A stretch of DNA of 6,977 nt from Enterovirga sp. GTDB taxonomy: Bacteria; Pseudomonadota; Alphaproteobacteria; Rhizobiales; Beijerinckiaceae. Of the stretch, positions 1 to 5,640 are shown piece after piece (the stretch's first letter is position 1; the number at the start of each line of letters is the position of its first letter). The notes beneath the pieces were generated by a model that was given only the letters and a program-made list of their open reading frames with translations, was not told the DNA's origin and made no database searches. Position numbers and translations under genes: made by a program. The stretch spans positions 1 to 6,977 of the forward strand of contig JAQGJZ010000065.1 in NCBI GenBank assembly GCA_028290385.1, read 5' to 3'.

Positions 1-1758
1 GCGATCATCGCGGCGGCCGGCATGCTGAACGCCATCCAGCTCACCGGGCGCGACATCAAGAAGACGAAGCTCGTCTGCAATGGCGCGGGCGCGGCCGGCA
101 TCGCCTGCCTCGACCTGCTCAAGGCGCTCGGCCTCCGGCCCGAGAACGTGATCCTCTGCGACACCAAGGGCGTGGTCTACCAGGGCCGCACCGAGGGCAT
201 GAACCAGTGGAAGTCGGCGCATGCGGTGAAGACCGACAAGCGCAGCCTCGCCGATGCCATGGACGGAGCCGACGCGGTCTTCGGGCTGTCCGTGAAGGGT
301 GCCTTCACGGAGGAGATGATCCGGTCGATGGCGCCGAACCCGATCATCTTCGCGATGGCCAATCCCGACCCCGAGATCACGGTCGAGGAGGTCGCGGCGA
401 TCCGGGACGACGCCATCATGGCGACCGGCCGGTCGGATTACCCGAACCAGATCAACAACGTGCTGGGCTTCCCCTACATCTTCCGCGGCGCGCTCGATGT
501 GCGCGCGACCTCCATCAACATGGAGATGAAGATCGCGGCCGCGCAGGCGCTCGCCGAACTCGCCCGCGAGGACGTGCCGGATGAGGTCGCCGCCGCCTAT
601 CAGGGCTCGCGGCCGCGCTTCGGGCGCGACTACATCATCCCCGTGCCGTTCGACCCGCGCCTGATCTCCACGGTGCCGCCGGCGGTCGCCCAGGCGGCCA
701 TGGACACGGGCGTGGCGCGCAAAACCATCACCGATGTGCGCCGCTACAAGACCGAGCTCCAAGCCCGGCGCGACCCGACGGCCGGCGTTCTGTCCCACGT
801 CTTCGAGCGGGTGCGGAAACATCCCAAGCGCGTCGTCTTCGCGGAGGGCGAGGAGCAGCAGGTCATTCGCGCCGCGCTGTCCTTCGCCAACCAGGGACTC
901 GGCACGGCCATTCTGGTCGGCCGCGAGGATCGCGTGCGGGCGGCGGCCGAGCAGGCCGGCGTCGAGATCGACGGGCGGGACATCGAAATCCACAACGCCC
1001 GCCTGTCGGACCGCAACGCGGCCTACGCCCAGTACCTGTACGAGCGGCTGCAGCGCAAAGGGTACCTGTTCCGCGATTGCCAGCGCCTCATCAATCAGGA
1101 TCGCAACCATTTCGCCGCCGCCATGGTGGCGCTGGGCGATGCCGAGGCGATGGTCACGGGCGTGACCCGTAACTTCTCCGTGGCCCTGCACGACGTGCGC
1201 CGTGTCATCGACGACAAGCCGGGTCATCGGGTGATCGGCGTGTCGCTCTGCCTGACGCGTGTCGGCACGGTGCTGGTCGCCGACACGGCCGTGACCGAGA
1301 TGCCGGACGCGCACGCGCTCGCCGAGATCGCGGTCGAGGCGGCCGGTGCCGCCCGCCGGCTCGGCATGGAGCCGCGCGTGGCGCTTCTCGCCTTCTCGAG
1401 CTTCGGCCACCCGGAGGGCGAGCGCTCGCGCCACGTCCGCGAGGCCGTGAAGGTGCTGGACGGCATGCGGGTCGATTTCGAGTATGACGGCGACATGGCC
1501 GCCGACGTCGCGCTCAATCCCGAGCACATGGCCGCCTATCCGTTCTGCCGCCTCTCCGGCCCGGCGAACGTGCTCGTGATGCCGGCCTTCCACTCGGCCT
1601 CGATCTCGACCCGGATGCTCCAGGAACTCGGCGGATCGACGGTGGTCGGCCCGCTGATCGTTGGCCTGGACAAGCCGGTCCAGATCGTCTCGCTCGGGGC
1701 AACCGACACCGATCTCGTCCGGATGGCCGCGCTCGCCGGGTTCAACATCGGCGGGTGA
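1..1758 (+). CDS. maeB: NADP-dependent malic enzyme with C-terminal phosphotransacetylase-like domain (5' partial)
   Basis: Oxidatively decarboxylates malate to pyruvate in the cytoplasm, yielding NADPH. The reading frame is open to base 1, so the gene starts upstream; 585 residues are visible against roughly 760 in the family, so about 175 N-terminal residues are missing, including the catalytic Tyr/Lys and the metal-binding acidic residues. Numbering from the Met at base 22: the Rossmann NADP site is GAGAAG (21-26), followed by MANPDPEI (112-119) and SDYPNQINNVLGFPYIFRGA (138-157), all typical of malic enzymes. From about 256 to 573 runs a PTA_PTB domain (for example VVFAEGEEQQ, 271-280; GPANVLVMPAF, 513-523; VVGPLIVGLDKPV, 541-553). 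In the MaeB family this domain is not known to make acetyl phosphate and in E. coli mediates acetyl-CoA inhibition. Here the position expected to hold the PTA catalytic Arg is Leu558. Cofactor preference for NADP is inferred from the fusion architecture. Confidence 0.95.
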   Translation, partial: AIIAAAGMLNAIQLTGRDIKKTKLVCNGAGAAGIACLDLLKALGLRPENVILCDTKGVVYQGRTEGMNQWKSAHAVKTDKRSLADAMDGADAVFGLSVKGAFTEEMIRSMAPNPIIFAMANPDPEITVEEVAAIRDDAIMATGRSDYPNQINNVLGFPYIFRGALDVRATSINMEMKIAAAQALAELAREDVPDEVAAAYQGSRPRFGRDYIIPVPFDPRLISTVPPAVAQAAMDTGVARKTITDVRRYKTELQARRDPTAGVLSHVFERVRKHPKRVVFAEGEEQQVIRAALSFANQGLGTAILVGREDRVRAAAEQAGVEIDGRDIEIHNARLSDRNAAYAQYLYERLQRKGYLFRDCQRLINQDRNHFAAAMVALGDAEAMVTGVTRNFSVALHDVRRVIDDKPGHRVIGVSLCLTRVGTVLVADTAVTEMPDAHALAEIAVEAAGAARRLGMEPRVALLAFSSFGHPEGERSRHVREAVKVLDGMRVDFEYDGDMAADVALNPEHMAAYPFCRLSGPANVLVMPAFHSASISTRMLQELGGSTVVGPLIVGLDKPVQIVSLGATDTDLVRMAALAGFNIGG

Positions 1759-1772
1759 CGGAACGGGGGTGC

Positions 1773-1794
1773 GGCCGGCGGCGCATCGCCGGCC
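1773..1794 (+). terminator. Stem-loop just after maeB, possible terminator
   Basis: A perfect 8-bp inverted repeat, GGCCGGCG (1773-1780) and CGCCGGCC (1787-1794), with a 6-base loop, begins 15 bases after the maeB stop codon. It is very GC-rich but has no T-run after it, so it is not a canonical intrinsic terminator. It could be a transcript 3' end stabiliser or a Rho-associated end. Confidence 0.3.
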
Positions 1795-1809
1795 TCCAAC
1801 GGGGACGAC

Positions 1810-1836
1810 ATGGCGCGGGATGGAATCCCGCGCTAT
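1810..1836 (+). repeat. Long inverted repeat covering the upstream start codon of the next gene
   Basis: GCGCGGGAT (1813-1821) and ATCCCGCGC (1825-1833) are perfect inverted arms around a 3-base centre, GGA. Outward, G1812 can wobble-pair with T1834, and T1811-A1835 and A1810-T1836 pair normally, giving a 12-bp RNA stem. The ATG at 1810-1812 is thus entirely inside the stem. The 3' side continues as TATATTC. Possible roles are an end signal for the malic enzyme transcript, a structure hiding the start at 1810, or a protein-binding operator. The pairing is read directly; the role is inferred. Confidence 0.6.
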
Positions 1837-2331
1837 ATTCTCCGTATGGACCGGGTGCCTGCCTACGTGTTGTCCGGGCTGACCGTCGTGTTGGCGGTCG
1901 CAACCGTCCTCATGGGCCTCACGGTCCCGGCAATGTGGTCCATGTCCTCCGATGTCGGGGCGATCAAGGCCCGCGTTGAGCAGTTCGAGAAGCGCTTCGA
2001 TGCGGTCGAGAAGCGCTTCGATTCCCTAGACGCCAAGGTGGATTCGATCGGCCGGCGAGTGGATGGCATCGACACGCGCCTTGCAGCGCGGGACACTGAT
2101 CCCGGCACGATGCTCGCCGCATCCGGGCTTCGCCCGCAAAGCGAGTTTGCGGGGATCCGCATCGGTGAAAAGCTGTTTGTGCTGCCCAAAACCGATCAAG
2201 CTGCGGCCGAGTTGGCAAGGGCCGGCCTTGCCCGCGAGGCGATTACGCCTTCGGCGTTTGGATACGTGATCGGAACGTTCACGAGTGCTGGCGCCTACCT
2301 GCCCGCTGCCTCACCCGCGGTTGCTCGCTAA
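1810..2331 (+). CDS. Unrecognised small membrane protein with coiled coil
   Basis: I do not recognise this family. From the ATG at 1810 it is 173 residues. A hydrophobic stretch at about 18-42 (AYVLSGLTVVLAVATVLMGL and beyond) should be one membrane anchor. Residues about 47-95 form a charged coiled coil with clear 7-residue repeats (EKRFDAV, EKRFDSL, DAKVDSI, GRRVDGI, DTRLAAR). The last 80 residues are soluble and look like no domain I know (GIRIGEKLFVLP at 115-126). Two starts are possible. ATG 1810 has a GGGGA four bases upstream but sits inside a strong stem-loop; ATG 1846 (MDRVPAYVL) lacks an evident ribosome site but begins right before the membrane segment and follows a TATATT at 1834-1839. 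The shorter form would be 161 residues. Codon use includes more TTG, TTT, GTT, CAA and AAA than its neighbours, hinting at an accessory or less expressed gene. It lies 51 bases after maeB. Confidence 0.7.
   Translation: MARDGIPRYILRMDRVPAYVLSGLTVVLAVATVLMGLTVPAMWSMSSDVGAIKARVEQFEKRFDAVEKRFDSLDAKVDSIGRRVDGIDTRLAARDTDPGTMLAASGLRPQSEFAGIRIGEKLFVLPKTDQAAAELARAGLAREAITPSAFGYVIGTFTSAGAYLPAASPAVAR
1985..2022 (+). repeat. 17-base direct repeat with 21-base period inside the coiled-coil coding region
   Basis: TCGAGAAGCGCTTCGAT occurs at 1985-2001 and again at 2006-2022. Each copy contains the 10-base palindrome GAAGCGCTTC. The 21-base period equals seven codons and encodes consecutive EKRFD heptads, so the simplest reading is internal duplication of a coiled-coil heptad. 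Confidence 0.75.
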
Positions 2332-2359
2332 ACGTCCTCCGGTTCGGCCGGGCTTCATC

Positions 2360-2388
2360 TTGACCAGAGGACCTGCGCTCATCATTCT
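2360..2388 (+). promoter_or_regulatory. Possible sigma70-type promoter for the CorC/HlyC-like gene
   Basis: TTGACC at 2360-2365 matches the -35 consensus in five of six positions. Seventeen bases later CATTCT (2383-2388) is a weak -10 that keeps the key A2 and T6. It lies in the 116-base gap before the gene starting at 2448. The weak -10 makes this tentative. Confidence 0.3.
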
Positions 2389-2447
2389 TTGGTGACCCTC
2401 AACAGCATGGAGAGGACCGGACCGTTCGGGGCCGGCCCTACGGGTCA

Positions 2448-3737
2448 TTGCTCGAATTCGCGGTCGCGGTGTGTCTCATTCTCCTGAACGGGGTGTTTTC
2501 CCTGTCGGAGCTGGCGGTGGTCTCGGCGCGCAGGGCGCGCCTGAAGGGAATGGCTGAGGCGGGCCGGCGCGGCGCCGCGACAGCCTTGGACCTCGCCGAA
2601 GACCCGGGCCGCTTTCTGTCCACGGTCCAGATCGGGATCACGCTGGTCGGCATCCTGGCGGGTGCCGTGTCCGGTGCCGCGCTCGGCGGCCATCTCACCG
2701 AGATTCTTGAATCCCAAGGCGTGCCGGAGCGGATCGCGGGGCCTCTCGGCTACGTCCTGGTGATCGCGGTGATCACCTATCTGTCGGTGGTCGTCGGCGA
2801 ACTGGTGCCGAAGAACTTCGCCCTGCGGAACCCGGAGACCATCGCCTGCGCGGTCGCTCCGCTGATGTCGGTCGTGTCCAGGATCGCGGCGCCCGTCGTG
2901 TGGCTGCTTGATGCCTCGACCCGGCTGATCTTCCGCATGATGGGGCAGTCGGTCGGATCCGAGAATGCCGTGACCGAGGAGGAGATCCGGACCGTCATGG
3001 CCGAGGCCGAGACGGCCGGCATCCTGGAGGTCGACGAGCGTAAGATGATCTCCGGCGTGATGCGGCTGGGCGATCGCGCGGTGCGTTCGGTGATGACGCC
3101 GCGCACGGAATGCGAGTGGCTCGACCTCGACGACGACGAGCCGCGGCTGCGCGAGCGGCTTGCGACGACGACTCATTCCCGCCTGCCTGTCGGCCAGGGC
3201 AGTGCCGACAACATGCTGGGCGTCATCCAGGTTCGCGAGTTGCTGACCCCGCTCATCCGAGGCGAGGCGCTGGACGTGCGGGCGCATATGCGGACCGCGC
3301 CGGTCGTGCCGGACACCCTGGACGCGCTGGACGCCCTCACGGTTCTGCGCGAAGCCGAGGTGCCCATGGCCCTCGTTCATGACGAGTACGGCCACTTCGA
3401 GGGCCTCGCCACACCCGCCGACATCCTCGATGCCATCGCGGGCGCCTTCAAGTCGGACGAGGGCGGATCGGACCCGGAGGCCGTCCGCCGGGACGACGGG
3501 TCCTGGCTCCTCGCGGGCTGGATGCCGGTCGACGAGATGGCCGACATGCTCGGGCTTACCCTGCCGGAGCGGCGCTCCTATGAAACCGTCGCGGGGCTTG
3601 TCATCGGCGAGCTCCAGCACCTGCCGGCGGCCGGCGAGACGGTCGAAACGCTGGGCTGGCGCTTTGAGGTCGTCGACCTCGACGGGCGTCGGGTCGACAA
3701 GGTGCTGGCCAAGCGGCTCGAAGCCGCGGCGGCGTGA
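2448..3737 (+). CDS. CorC/HlyC family membrane transporter (CNNM/DUF21 + CBS pair + CorC_HlyC)
   Basis: Integral membrane protein of the hemolysin-C/CorC/CNNM group, whose characterised members move Mg2+ or related divalent cations; the substrate here is not shown by sequence. The 429 residues match the usual length. The CNNM/DUF21 region spans about 1-180, with hydrophobic segments near 3-22, 57-82, 97-116 and 132-155 and the family signature GELVPKNFALRNPE (117-130). A cytoplasmic CBS pair follows: first motif about 208-266 (RAVRSVMTPRTE, then LGVIQVREL), second about 277-332 (VPMALVHDEYGHFEGLATPA inside it). The CorC_HlyC domain is at about 345-425 (GSWLLAGWMPVDEM, then YETVAGLVIGEL). The start is TTG at 2448: no in-frame ATG or GTG exists between it and the stop at 2361, and LLEFAVAVCLILLNGVFSLSE is a typical family N-terminus. 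Only a weak ACGGG precedes it. It appears to be its own unit. Confidence 0.9.
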   Translation: MLEFAVAVCLILLNGVFSLSELAVVSARRARLKGMAEAGRRGAATALDLAEDPGRFLSTVQIGITLVGILAGAVSGAALGGHLTEILESQGVPERIAGPLGYVLVIAVITYLSVVVGELVPKNFALRNPETIACAVAPLMSVVSRIAAPVVWLLDASTRLIFRMMGQSVGSENAVTEEEIRTVMAEAETAGILEVDERKMISGVMRLGDRAVRSVMTPRTECEWLDLDDDEPRLRERLATTTHSRLPVGQGSADNMLGVIQVRELLTPLIRGEALDVRAHMRTAPVVPDTLDALDALTVLREAEVPMALVHDEYGHFEGLATPADILDAIAGAFKSDEGGSDPEAVRRDDGSWLLAGWMPVDEMADMLGLTLPERRSYETVAGLVIGELQHLPAAGETVETLGWRFEVVDLDGRRVDKVLAKRLEAAAA

Positions 3738-3748
3738 GCCGCCGGGAG

Positions 3749-3774
3749 GGAGGCGGCACGTGGAGGCGGCACGT
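3749..3774. repeat. Perfect tandem duplication of a 13-base unit
   Basis: GGAGGCGGCACGT occurs at 3749-3761 and immediately again at 3762-3774, twelve bases after the stop of the CorC/HlyC-like gene. GCCGCC at 3738-3743 can pair with the GGCGGC of either copy (3752-3757 or 3765-3770), so alternative stem-loops are possible. It probably arose by replication slippage. Confidence 0.7.
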
Positions 3775-3890
3775 CGGCGCAGCCTGCCTCCTCAGGCGCG
3801 CTTCCCGGGGCCGCCGGGTTGCCGCCTCTCGATGGGATGGAAACAATGCGGGCCGCCGGCGCTTCGCGTGGCCGGCACGGGGTTCAGGGC

Positions 3891-4151
3891 GTGAGCAGCG
3901 ATCGGGATCGGGACAGTCGGGAGACGCTGGAGCGCGTCCGGCGGGACAGCGAAACCGTGGGCTCGTCCTCGCTCGCCCGCGTCGGGCAGCGCGCGGCCGA
4001 CCATTTTTCCGGCCGCGACGCGATCGGGGCCGCCGAGGGCGGCGGGACCGACCCGGTCGAACTCTGGGGCCGCCGCATCGGGCGGGCGATCTCGGTCCTG
4101 GTCGCGGCGGGCCTGGTCTGGTGGCTCGGCCTGCAGCTTCGCTGGTGGTGA
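3891..4151 (+). CDS. Small C-terminal membrane-anchored protein of unknown function
   Basis: I cannot name a domain. From the GTG at 3891 the product is 86 residues: a hydrophilic, charged N-terminal part (SSDRDRDSRETLERVRRDSE), then a single membrane segment at about 65-81 (AISVLVAAGLVWWLG) ending in LQLRWW, so it looks tail-anchored with most of the chain probably in the cytoplasm. GGGG at 3879-3882 is a plausible but weak ribosome site for 3891. In-frame ATGs at 3837 and 3846 would add 18 or 15 residues that are Arg/Gly-rich and look like translated non-coding sequence, so I prefer the GTG. The stop at 4149-4151 lies three bases before the metallopeptidase start, in the same frame, implying one transcript and coupled translation. 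Its job may be tied to that peptidase; this is inference only. Confidence 0.65.
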   Translation: MSSDRDRDSRETLERVRRDSETVGSSSLARVGQRAADHFSGRDAIGAAEGGGTDPVELWGRRIGRAISVLVAAGLVWWLGLQLRWW

Positions 4152-4154
4152 GCC

Positions 4155-4577
4155 TTGAACGCAGACGTGAATTGGTCGGAGCTGCGCGCGCCTGACCTCG
4201 CCGAGTTCGAGCGGCTGGCGCAGGACGCCTTCGACGGGCTGCCGAAGCTGTTCCGGCAGCGTTGCGCCGGCGTGGCCGTCCAGGTGGCAGATCTTCCCGA
4301 GGACGAGATGCTGGATGAGCTCGGCCTCGAAAGCCCGTTCGACCTGCTCGGCCTCTTTCGCGGGGTTGGGCTCGCGCAGGGCGGCGAGCCAGGCCTGCTC
4401 GGGACGGGCCAGATGCCGAACATGGTGTGGCTCTTTCGCCGGCCGATCCTGGATTACTGGGCCGAGCACGACGAAACGCTCGGCCACCTCGTGACGCACG
4501 TCCTCGTGCACGAGATCGGGCACCATTTCGGCCTCTCGGACGACGACATGGAGCGGATCGAGGAAGCGGCCGGGTAG
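4155..4577 (+). CDS. Small zinc metallopeptidase of the Zincin_1 (PF06262, DUF1025) type
   Basis: A 140-residue cytoplasmic protein with the active-site signature HEIGHHFGLSD at 119-129. This is the extended HExxHxxGxxD motif, in which His119, His123 and probably Asp129 bind zinc and Glu120 is the catalytic base. The N-terminal half (FERLAQDAFDGLPKLFRQ, 18-35; VAVQVADLPEDEML, 40-53) and the middle (SPFDLLGLFRGVGL, 60-73; VWLFRRPILDYW, 91-102) follow the usual layout of this compact family, and the length is normal. Physiological substrates of the family are not well established. The start is TTG at 4155, three bases after the upstream stop; GGTGAG at 4147-4152, overlapping that stop, can serve as its ribosome site. 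The spacing makes translational coupling to the small membrane protein likely. Confidence 0.9.
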   Translation: MNADVNWSELRAPDLAEFERLAQDAFDGLPKLFRQRCAGVAVQVADLPEDEMLDELGLESPFDLLGLFRGVGLAQGGEPGLLGTGQMPNMVWLFRRPILDYWAEHDETLGHLVTHVLVHEIGHHFGLSDDDMERIEEAAG

Positions 4578-4623
4578 AGGCGACACGCCGCACCGCCCTG
4601 CGTCCGATTCCCAACCTTTCGCC

Positions 4624-4648
4624 TGAACCGGAGGCCCTGCTGCGGGTT
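4624..4648 (+). promoter_or_regulatory. Possible EcfG (general stress) promoter upstream of csbD
   Basis: TGAAC (4624-4628), 16 bases, then GGTT (4645-4648) resembles the alphaproteobacterial EcfG consensus GGAAC-N16/17-CGTT, with seven of nine positions matching and correct spacing. A transcript would start near 4655, about 20 bases before the csbD start. CsbD-type genes are commonly stress-induced, which supports the call; two mismatches weaken it. Confidence 0.4.
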
Positions 4649-4662
4649 GAGGGCCCAGAGGC

Positions 4663-4670
4663 AGAGGAGA
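4663..4670 (+). promoter_or_regulatory. Strong ribosome binding site of csbD
   Basis: AGAGGAGA ends five bases before the ATG at 4676. It is the strongest Shine-Dalgarno sequence in the window and fixes the start of the gene, ruling out the longer in-frame extension back to 4427, which would overlap the metallopeptidase gene. Confidence 0.8.
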
Positions 4671-4675
4671 TTCCC

Positions 4676-4852
4676 ATGGACAAAGATCGCGTCGCAGGTG
4701 CCGTCGAGAAGGCCAAGGGCACCCTGAAGGACATCGCGGGCAAGATCACCGGCGACACCAAGCTCGAAGCCGAGGGCAAGACCCAGAAGGCGGCCGGCAC
4801 CGTTCAGAACACGGTCGGCGGCGTCAAGGATACGCTCCGCGGCGACCGGTAA
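4676..4852 (+). CDS. CsbD family stress-response protein
   Basis: A 58-residue, highly charged protein of the CsbD family (PF05532), small helical proteins induced by general stress in many bacteria; the molecular role is unknown. The sequence is nearly all family signature: DRVAGAVEKAKGTLKDIAGK (4-23), the central KITGDTKLEAEGK (23-35), and a second similar helix repeat, TQKAAGTVQNTVGGVKD (36-52). The two halves resemble each other, as is usual. The start ATG is set by the strong upstream AGAGGAGA. The gene stands alone: a possible EcfG promoter lies 28 bases upstream and an intrinsic terminator begins 20 bases after its TAA stop. No signal peptide or membrane segment is seen, so it is probably cytoplasmic. 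Confidence 0.93.
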   Translation: MDKDRVAGAVEKAKGTLKDIAGKITGDTKLEAEGKTQKAAGTVQNTVGGVKDTLRGDR

Positions 4853-4872
4853 GCGCTCCGCGCGTTGACGAG

Positions 4873-4899
4873 AGCCCGGCTTCGGCCGGGCTTTTCTTT
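4873..4899 (+). terminator. Intrinsic terminator of csbD
   Basis: AGCCCGGC (4873-4880) and GCCGGGCT (4885-4892) form a perfect 8-bp stem closed by a stable TTCG tetraloop, followed by TTTTCTTT (4892-4899). This is a textbook Rho-independent terminator. Confidence 0.92.
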
Positions 4900-5040
4900 G
4901 CCGGGCGCGCGTCGACCCGGTGACATGATGTGCGGTCCCGGACCAAAAAACCGGAACCCTGCTCGGCCGCGTTCACGTCCTGCGTGAGCTGCCCCGCTGC
5001 CGCCGCGCTTCCCGTCGGGTTCGTGCAGGATCGGCCGCGA
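4900..5040. other. Non-coding gap before the DUF606 gene
   Basis: This stretch holds no gene I can support. It contains GGTCCCGGACC (4934-4944, two 5-base arms around one C) followed by an A6 run. A GGAAC (4953-4957) and a CGTT (4970-4973) are only 12 bases apart, too close for an EcfG promoter. No convincing sigma70 promoter is visible. Confidence 0.5.
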
Positions 5041-5484
5041 ATGAGCTGGCTTCTCTATCTTTTCGCCATCGTGGCAGGCGCACTCAACACGGCGCAGTCA
5101 GGCGCCAACGTTACCCTGAACAAGTCCCTCGATCAGCCGATCCTGGCGGCGCTCGTCGTGGCTGCGGTCGGCGCGACGGTCTATCTCCTCGCGGCTCCCT
5201 TCATGGGGCTTGGCGTGCCGAGCGCCGAGAAGGTGGCCGCGGTGCCCTGGTGGGGCTGGCTCGGCGGGGCCCTCGGGGCCGTCTACGTTCTCTCGATGAT
5301 CCTGATTGCAGGCCGAGTCGGGGCCGCCGCCTTCACGGGCCTGACGGTCACGTCGGCCATCGTGACCTCCATTCTGCTCGACCATTTCGGCTGGCTCGGC
5401 TTTGACGTCCACGTCGCCGGCCTCTGGCGGCTTCTCGGCGGCGTGCTGATGATCGCCGGCCTGCTGCTGGTCTGCATCTTCTGA
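5041..5484 (+). CDS. DUF606 (YdcZ-like) DMT-superfamily membrane protein
   Basis: A 147-residue inner membrane protein of the DUF606/YdcZ family (PF04657), related to half of a drug/metabolite transporter; the substrate is unknown. About five membrane segments are visible (near 3-20, 34-55, 69-90, 94-112 and 126-146). Family-typical pieces are GALNTAQSGANVTLNKSLDQ (13-32), PWWGWLGGALGAVYV (69-83) and AAFTGLTVTSAIVTSILLDH (96-115) followed by FGWLGF. The length matches single-domain members. The frame is open back to a GTG at 4930, but the extra 37 residues are polar and Cys/Pro-rich and do not look like the family, so ATG 5041 is chosen; AGGA at 5027-5030 is a modest ribosome site ten bases away. 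It is separated from csbD by a strong terminator and is convergent with pntB. Confidence 0.88.
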   Translation: MSWLLYLFAIVAGALNTAQSGANVTLNKSLDQPILAALVVAAVGATVYLLAAPFMGLGVPSAEKVAAVPWWGWLGGALGAVYVLSMILIAGRVGAAAFTGLTVTSAIVTSILLDHFGWLGFDVHVAGLWRLLGGVLMIAGLLLVCIF

Positions 5485-5489
5485 CGCGC

Positions 5490-5514
5490 AGGCCTGCCCG
5501 TATCGGGGCAGCCT
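5490..5514 (+). terminator. Stem-loop after the DUF606 gene, possible terminator
   Basis: CTGCCC (5494-5499) pairs with GGGCAG (5506-5511), and AGG (5490-5492) with CCT (5512-5514) across a single bulged C, giving nine base pairs six bases after the stop codon. There is no T-run, so termination is uncertain. Confidence 0.35.
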
Positions 5515-5640
5515 CGGGCCGAACAGCCGCTTGATGTGGGGAGGCGCCGTCTGCGCGGCCTGGAAGGCAAGCCCCGCGTCAGCCGATGGGATCAAGGCTG
5601 CGCGGGGAAAGAGGGCCGGAGAGGCCGGGAGTGACGCGCC
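5515..5640. other. Non-coding gap between convergent genes
   Basis: The region between the DUF606 stem-loop and the pntB stop shows no supportable gene. Near 5614-5628 two GGCCGG/GGCCGG-like blocks can form a small stem that, read on the - strand, is followed by CCCTCTTTCC; this may be a weak end signal for pntB. Confidence 0.4.

Noticed and set aside
1760..1785. GGAAC just after maeB as the -35 of an EcfG promoter for the small membrane protein
   Set aside because: At the right spacing the -10 would be GCGC or CGCA, a poor match to CGTT.
2445..3620. 391-codon open frame on the - strand opposite the CorC/HlyC-like gene
   Set aside because: It mirrors a clear family gene; its His/Arg/Asp-rich product resembles no protein, and long antisense frames are expected in high-GC coding DNA.
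3601..4800. 399-codon open frame on the - strand
   Set aside because: It runs antisense through four recognised genes and their gaps, and the product is extremely Arg/Pro/Ala-rich, typical of a shadow frame.
4953..4973. GGAAC followed by CGTT upstream of the DUF606 gene as an EcfG promoter
   Set aside because: The spacer is 12 bases rather than 16-17, which does not fit the sigma factor geometry.
4925..4987. 20-codon open frame starting ATGATG before the DUF606 gene
   Set aside because: No ribosome site, no recognisable peptide and no attenuator-like structure; probably chance.
5098..5595. 165-codon frame on the - strand across the DUF606 gene and the convergent gap
   Set aside because: Most of it is antisense to the DUF606 gene, and the part in the gap shows no family resemblance.
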